From positions 1 through 64,000 of the forward strand of contig NZ_VOIW01000007.1 of NCBI RefSeq assembly GCF_009659625.1: a DNA stretch of 64,000 nucleotides, read 5' to 3'. The position numbers and the translations under genes were made by a program. The DNA is from Pseudomonas haemolytica. Its GTDB lineage: Bacteria > Pseudomonadota > Gammaproteobacteria > Pseudomonadales > Pseudomonadaceae. Positions 60,545 through 64,000 of this stretch are shown here, one piece after another (the stretch's first letter is position 1; each line of letters begins with the position of its first letter). The notes beneath the pieces are model-generated. The model saw only the letters and a program-made list of their open reading frames with translations, ran no database searches and was not told the DNA's origin.

Positions 60545-61024
60545 TTACAGTTTGTTGATTCCACTCGTCGCCTTGAGTACAGCGAGTTCGGCTTTAAGCT
60601 CGGCTAATTGGGCTTCCAGCTGTGCGACGCGCTGCTGCGCCTTGACTTGGGTGGTGACGTCTTTTTGCACTGCGACGAAATACGTCTGCTTGTCGGCCTC
60701 GTTGTACACCGTCGAAAGCGATAGCTCGTTCCAGAAGGGTGTGCCGTCCTTGCGATAGTTGCGCAGGATCTCCTGGCACGTGCCACCGCTGTCGAGGGCT
60801 TCACGAATGGCCATCAGGGCCGGCTGGTCGCGATCGCCTGATTGCAGGAAACGGCAGTCCTGATACAGGATCTCGTCCAGGGTGTAGCCGGTCAGCCGTT
60901 CGAAGGCCGGGTTAACGTAGATCAGCGGTTTGTCCTTGCCTTCGCGTTCGGCAACGACGATCCCATCGTTGGAAGCATTGACGACCATTTGCAGCAGCTT
61001 GGCGTTAATCATTGAGCGGTCCAT
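60545..61024 (-). CDS. Short LOV-domain blue-light photoreceptor
   Basis: The 159-residue product is a single LOV domain with short helical ends. The flavin-adduct cysteine is Cys57 in YQDCRFLQ, a variant of the usual GxNCRFLQ that is also seen in P. putida SB1-LOV; FMN-contacting residues include Asn89 and Asn99 and Gln120 (FVAVQKD). A C-terminal coiled coil spans about 125-152, fit for dimerisation. No output domain is present. The start at 61024 is uncertain: an ATG at 61012 matches SB1-LOV better, and neither has a strong ribosome binding site. Confidence 0.9.
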   Translation of the reverse strand: MDRSMINAKLLQMVVNASNDGIVVAEREGKDKPLIYVNPAFERLTGYTLDEILYQDCRFLQSGDRDQPALMAIREALDSGGTCQEILRNYRKDGTPFWNELSLSTVYNEADKQTYFVAVQKDVTTQVKAQQRVAQLEAQLAELKAELAVLKATSGINKL

Positions 61025-61141
61025 GGCGTTTCTTTCATGTCGCAAGTTTATGGCATGTCTTGAATATTGCGCGGTGCACACTGAAATATTGGCACAGGCT
61101 GCTAATATCCCAGGCTTTCACTCAACTACAGGATCAGATTG

Positions 61142-61597
61142 ATGAAAGTCGCCATCCTTTCCGGCTCGGTCTACGGCACGGCTGAAGAAGTCGCTCGCCA
61201 CGCTGAAAAAATTCTAAAAGAAGCCGGTTTTGACGCCTGGCATAACGCTCGCGCCAGTTTGGCGGACGTGCAGGCGTTTGCCCCTGATGCTTTCCTGGCG
61301 GTGACCTCGACCACCGGCATGGGCGAACTGCCCGACAATCTGCAAGCGCTGTACTCGAACATTCGCGACCAACTGCCTGCCGCCTGGCGCGGCCTGCCCG
61401 GGGCGGTGATCGGCCTGGGCGACGCCAGCTACGGCGATACGTTCTGCGGCGGTGGCGAGCAGATGCGCGAGTTGTTCGCTGAGTTGGGCGTACGCGAAGT
61501 GCTGCCGATGCTGCGCCTGGATGCTAGCGAAAGCGTGACCCCGGAAACCGACGCCGAGCCGTGGCTGGCCGAGTTGGTCACTGCACTGCGCGGTTGA
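61142..61597 (+). CDS. mioC: Flavodoxin (MioC-like)
   Basis: The 151-residue product is a flavodoxin with the FMN phosphate loop SGSVYGTAEEVA, the STTGMGELPDN loop and GLGDASYGDTFCGGGEQM. It matches short-chain MioC-type flavodoxins. AGGA lies 9 bases before the ATG; a TTG directly upstream is less likely. Its 3' end overlaps the convergent LysR gene by 20 bases. Confidence 0.88.
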   Translation: MKVAILSGSVYGTAEEVARHAEKILKEAGFDAWHNARASLADVQAFAPDAFLAVTSTTGMGELPDNLQALYSNIRDQLPAAWRGLPGAVIGLGDASYGDTFCGGGEQMRELFAELGVREVLPMLRLDASESVTPETDAEPWLAELVTALRG

Positions 61598-62474
61598 CCG
61601 GAAACTCCCGCAGTAACGCCAGCCAGGCCTGAGCGGCCTTCGACAGATAGGCGCCCTGGCGCCAGATAAAGGCTATGTCCCAGCGTAGGTAGTCCGGCGC
61701 CTTGAGCGTCAGGCGCACCACGCCCGGTCGCACCAGCCCCCGGGCGACGACGCTGGGCAACAGCACCACGCCCTGGCCGGCGGCCACCAGGGCGACGAGA
61801 AAGTCCGCCTGGCCGCTGCGCCCGATTTCCTTCGGGGTGAAGCCCACTTGCTGACAGGCTTGCAATAGCCGGTCGTTCAATACAAAGCTGCGTTGGTACA
61901 TCAGGAACGGCGTGTCGGCCAATTCCTCCAGGCGTACTTGGGCATTTTCCGCCAGGGGATGGTCCATCGGTAGCAACGCATCCAGCGGTTCATCGCAGAA
62001 CGCTTGCCAGGCAAAGGCCGGGTCGCTGGGCATCAGGCTGCCACCCACGTCCAGTTCGCCATTGAGAATCGCCTGCTCGATCGTGCGACTGCCGCCTTCG
62101 AGCAACTGGATCGTAACCTTTGGGTAGCGCCTGCGGTACTCGGCAAACAGCCCGGCGAACAAGGTATCGCCTGCCAGTAGCGGCAAGCCCAGGCGCAGTT
62201 CGCCACGGGCCAGGTGCTGCATATCATCCAGCTCGCTGAGCAGTTCGCCCTGCAGACGCAGCATGGCCTCGGCACGCTGCAGCACCACTGCGCCGGCAGC
62301 GGTCAGGCGTACCTGTGATCCGGTGCGCTCAAGCAGTGGGGTGCCGAGGCTCTGCTCCAGCTGCGCCACCTGTTTACTGACCGCAGATTGGCTGATGTGC
62401 AAGGTTTTACCGGCTTGGGTAAAACCACCGCGGTGAATGACCTCGACGAAGCTGCGCAGCTGTTTGAATTCCAT
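61578..62474 (-). CDS. LysR-family regulator, probable CidR-like activator of lrgAB
   Basis: The 298-residue product has a LysR helix-turn-helix (MEFKQLRSFVEVIHRGGFTQAGKTLHISQSAVSKQVAQLEQ) and effector domain. It diverges from the lrgA-lrgB pair with a 99-bp interval, as CidR does from cidAB. The start at 62474 has GGAA 9 bases upstream; an ATG two codons before is less well spaced. Its end overlaps mioC. Confidence 0.87.
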   Translation of the reverse strand: MEFKQLRSFVEVIHRGGFTQAGKTLHISQSAVSKQVAQLEQSLGTPLLERTGSQVRLTAAGAVVLQRAEAMLRLQGELLSELDDMQHLARGELRLGLPLLAGDTLFAGLFAEYRRRYPKVTIQLLEGGSRTIEQAILNGELDVGGSLMPSDPAFAWQAFCDEPLDALLPMDHPLAENAQVRLEELADTPFLMYQRSFVLNDRLLQACQQVGFTPKEIGRSGQADFLVALVAAGQGVVLLPSVVARGLVRPGVVRLTLKAPDYLRWDIAFIWRQGAYLSKAAQAWLALLREFPVNRAVQ

Positions 62475-62573
62475 ATCCATGATTCCAGTCTGGAATGGCT
62501 TGCAGTCTAACAATTCGCTGGGGGGATGGGGTCGGCCTCTTTAAAATGAGTGCCTGCGGAGGAACCAAAGCCC

Positions 62574-62960
62574 ATGAAACACTTCACCTTCAAACACGTG
62601 GCCCGCCTGCTGGCCGAACTGCTCGTGCTACTGGCCATCTATCAACTTGGTTGCCAATTGGCGGTAGGGTTCGCCTGGCCGATCCCCGGTGGCGTGGTGG
62701 GCCTGGGCCTGTTGCTGGCAGCGTTTGCCAGCGGGCTGGTCAAGCCGGCCGCCCTGCAATTAGGCGCCGGGGTGTTGATGGCCGAGATGCTGCTGTTCTT
62801 TATCCCGGCCTTGATGAGCCTGCTCGATTACGGCGGCCTGATGCGCAATGACGGCTGGCGCATCTTGCTGGTGATTGGCTTGAGCACGCTTTCGGTGATG
62901 CTAGTGACCGCATTCACTGTGGAAATGGTCTGCCGCTGGAGGGTGCGACATGAAGCTTGA
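62574..62960 (+). CDS. CidA/LrgA-family holin-like protein
   Basis: The 128-residue product has four membrane helices and the CidA/LrgA signature (LLVLLAIYQLGCQLAVGFAWPIPGGVVGLGLLLAAF). CidA is holin-like and LrgA its counterpart; in Pseudomonas they affect pyruvate/acetate handling and cell lysis. GGAGG lies 14 bases before the ATG, somewhat far. It overlaps lrgB by 11 bases. Confidence 0.88.
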   Translation: MKHFTFKHVARLLAELLVLLAIYQLGCQLAVGFAWPIPGGVVGLGLLLAAFASGLVKPAALQLGAGVLMAEMLLFFIPALMSLLDYGGLMRNDGWRILLVIGLSTLSVMLVTAFTVEMVCRWRVRHEA

Positions 62961-63636
62961 GCTGATGCCGGTGTTCTGGCTCGTGCTGACACTGGGCGCT
63001 TACCTCTTCAGCCGCTGGGTCTATGCGCGTACTGGGCGCTATCTGTTGTCGCCATTGATCCTGGTACCGGCGCTGCTGTTGGCGGTGGCGGTACCAATGA
63101 ACACTGCCTACGCCGAATACGCCGCCGATACCCACTGGCTGATGCTGGTGCTGGGGCCGGTCACCGTGGCATTTGCCGTGCCGATCTGGCAACAGCGGCG
63201 CTTGCTGGCGCGTCATTGGTCGGCATTAGTGCTGGGCATGGTGGCGGGTAGCGTGGCGTCCATAGGCACCTCGTTCGGCCTGGCCAAGGCGCTGGCGCTG
63301 GACAGTTCGGTAACCCTGTCGCTGGTGCCGCGCTCGATCACAACACCGTTTGCCATGCCGGTGTCATCCGACCTGGGAGGCGTACCGGAACTCACCGCCG
63401 TATTCGTGATGTTCACCGGGGTGTTCGGCGCCATGCTCGGCGGCGTGCTACTTAAATGGTTGCCGCTGCGTACACCCTTGGCGCGCGGCGCCTTGTTTGG
63501 CGTGGGTGCCCATGGGGCGGGCGTCAGCCGGGCGCGGGAAGTGGGCGGTGAGGAGGGGTCGGTGGCAGGCTTGGTGATGGTACTGACGGGGCTGCTCAAC
63601 CTGTTCGCTGCGCCATTATTGACTGCACTTCTCTGA
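62950..63636 (+). CDS. CidB/LrgB-family membrane protein
   Basis: The 228-residue product has about six membrane helices and the LrgB motifs LVPRSITTPFAMPVSSDLGGVPELTAVFVMFTGVFGAMLG and GVGAHGAGVSRAREVG. It is the usual partner of CidA/LrgA. The start overlaps the preceding gene, which indicates coupling. Confidence 0.9.
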   Translation: MKLELMPVFWLVLTLGAYLFSRWVYARTGRYLLSPLILVPALLLAVAVPMNTAYAEYAADTHWLMLVLGPVTVAFAVPIWQQRRLLARHWSALVLGMVAGSVASIGTSFGLAKALALDSSVTLSLVPRSITTPFAMPVSSDLGGVPELTAVFVMFTGVFGAMLGGVLLKWLPLRTPLARGALFGVGAHGAGVSRAREVGGEEGSVAGLVMVLTGLLNLFAAPLLTALL

Positions 63637-63774
63637 CACGAATTTGTACTATCCTCATGGCTGACTCGCTCAGTCATCAAGCTGGCTGCGAAGGCAACTA
63701 CTTCCGCCTCGGCGTCTGACTAGACTGGCTCTCACTTTCGACACTATAAGAAGTGCGCCCAGGAGGTCATTGCC

Positions 63775-64000
63775 GTGAGCCTAGCCCCCGCTTTATCGCC
63801 ACAGAATGTCAAAGCCCAGGTCAGTGCTGCCGAATGGCAGACCCGCGTCGACCTGGCGGCCTGTTATCGCCTGGTGGCGATGCACGGTTGGGACGACCTG
63901 ATCTTCACGCATATTTCCGCCAAGGTACCGGGGACTGAGGATTTCCTGATCAACCCCTATGGGCTGATGTTCCACGAGATCACCGCCTCGAGCCTGGTCA
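63775..64000 (+). CDS. Class II aldolase/adducin family protein (partial)
   Basis: The first 75 codons are in the window. WQTRVDLAACYRLVAMHGWDDLIFTHISAKVPGTEDFLINPYG is the N-terminus of a class II aldolase/adducin-like protein; the zinc histidines would follow beyond the edge. GTG start with AGGAGGT 7 bases upstream. Substrate unknown. Confidence 0.85.
   Translation, partial: MSLAPALSPQNVKAQVSAAEWQTRVDLAACYRLVAMHGWDDLIFTHISAKVPGTEDFLINPYGLMFHEITASSLV

Noticed and set aside
1..64000. Mobile elements, prophage, CRISPR arrays, toxin-antitoxin or restriction islands
   Set aside because: I found no transposase, integrase, direct-repeat array or defence gene. Repeats present are REP/REPIN palindromes and one 22-mer pair.

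Overview
The window is a stretch of a Pseudomonas chromosome, most likely from the P. fluorescens group. I base this on GC-rich codon use, the syntenies ispB-rplU-rpmA-obg-proB, recC-recB-recD, yfiR-yfiN-yfiB and folM-folE-folX, and ten REP/REPIN palindromes of the GTGGGAGsGGGCTTGCTC type typical of that group. I see no prophage, transposase, integrase, CRISPR array or tRNA gene. All recognisable genes look intact; only the 5S rRNA (left edge) and an aldolase-family gene (right edge) are cut by the window.

Layout. (1) 1-9412: end of an rRNA operon (5S plus terminator), then the RecBCD nuclease-helicase genes recC-recB-recD, joined by ATGA overlaps. (2) 9555-11877: yfiR-yfiN-yfiB, an envelope-stress-controlled diguanylate cyclase module. 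(3) 11970-15864: a LysR regulator divergent from mmsA-mmsB (valine catabolism), and a small cupin. (4) 16105-30487: a tryptophan-catabolic island. kynB-kynA, antA-antB-antC plus an aromatic permease, antR, catR/catB-catC-catA, kynR/kynU and a second permease together encode conversion of tryptophan through kynurenine, anthranilate and catechol to 3-oxoadipate enol-lactone. (5) 30433-40600: LysR regulators, a TauE/SafE exporter, an NAD(P)-binding epimerase-like protein, a SulP transporter, an LprI-like protein, a GntP permease/RpiR regulator/D-aminoacylase operon and a VOC protein. (6) 40601-41240: a 640-bp region without a conventional gene. It holds a directly repeated 22-mer, several hairpins, a 32-codon reading frame with an excellent ribosome binding site, and a strong terminator. 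(7) 41241-55589: HBM-type chemoreceptor, fklB, yjdM, ispB, rplU-rpmA, obg, proB, creA-like, glutathione peroxidase, an old-yellow-enzyme reductase, a glycosyltransferase, a CysZ/EI24-like membrane protein and trxB. (8) 55772-61024: a probable light-response module. A minus-strand run (ABM-domain membrane protein, folM, folE, folX, DUF1244, HopJ-family) diverges from a MerR regulator that resembles CarH/LitR but lacks the cobalamin-binding histidines; a PilZ-like gene and a short LOV photoreceptor follow. (9) 61142-64000: flavodoxin mioC, a LysR regulator divergent from an lrgA-lrgB (cidA-cidB) pair, and the start of a class II aldolase/adducin gene.

The most coherent functional story is the tryptophan island. 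Palindromes in the kynB and kynU promoters suggest a common KynR control, and a T-N11-A palindrome sits between catR and catB. The best candidates for something not yet described are the 40.65-41.24 kb structured RNA/small-protein locus, a three-way-junction element at 52201-52268, and a terminator-like structure in the trxB leader.
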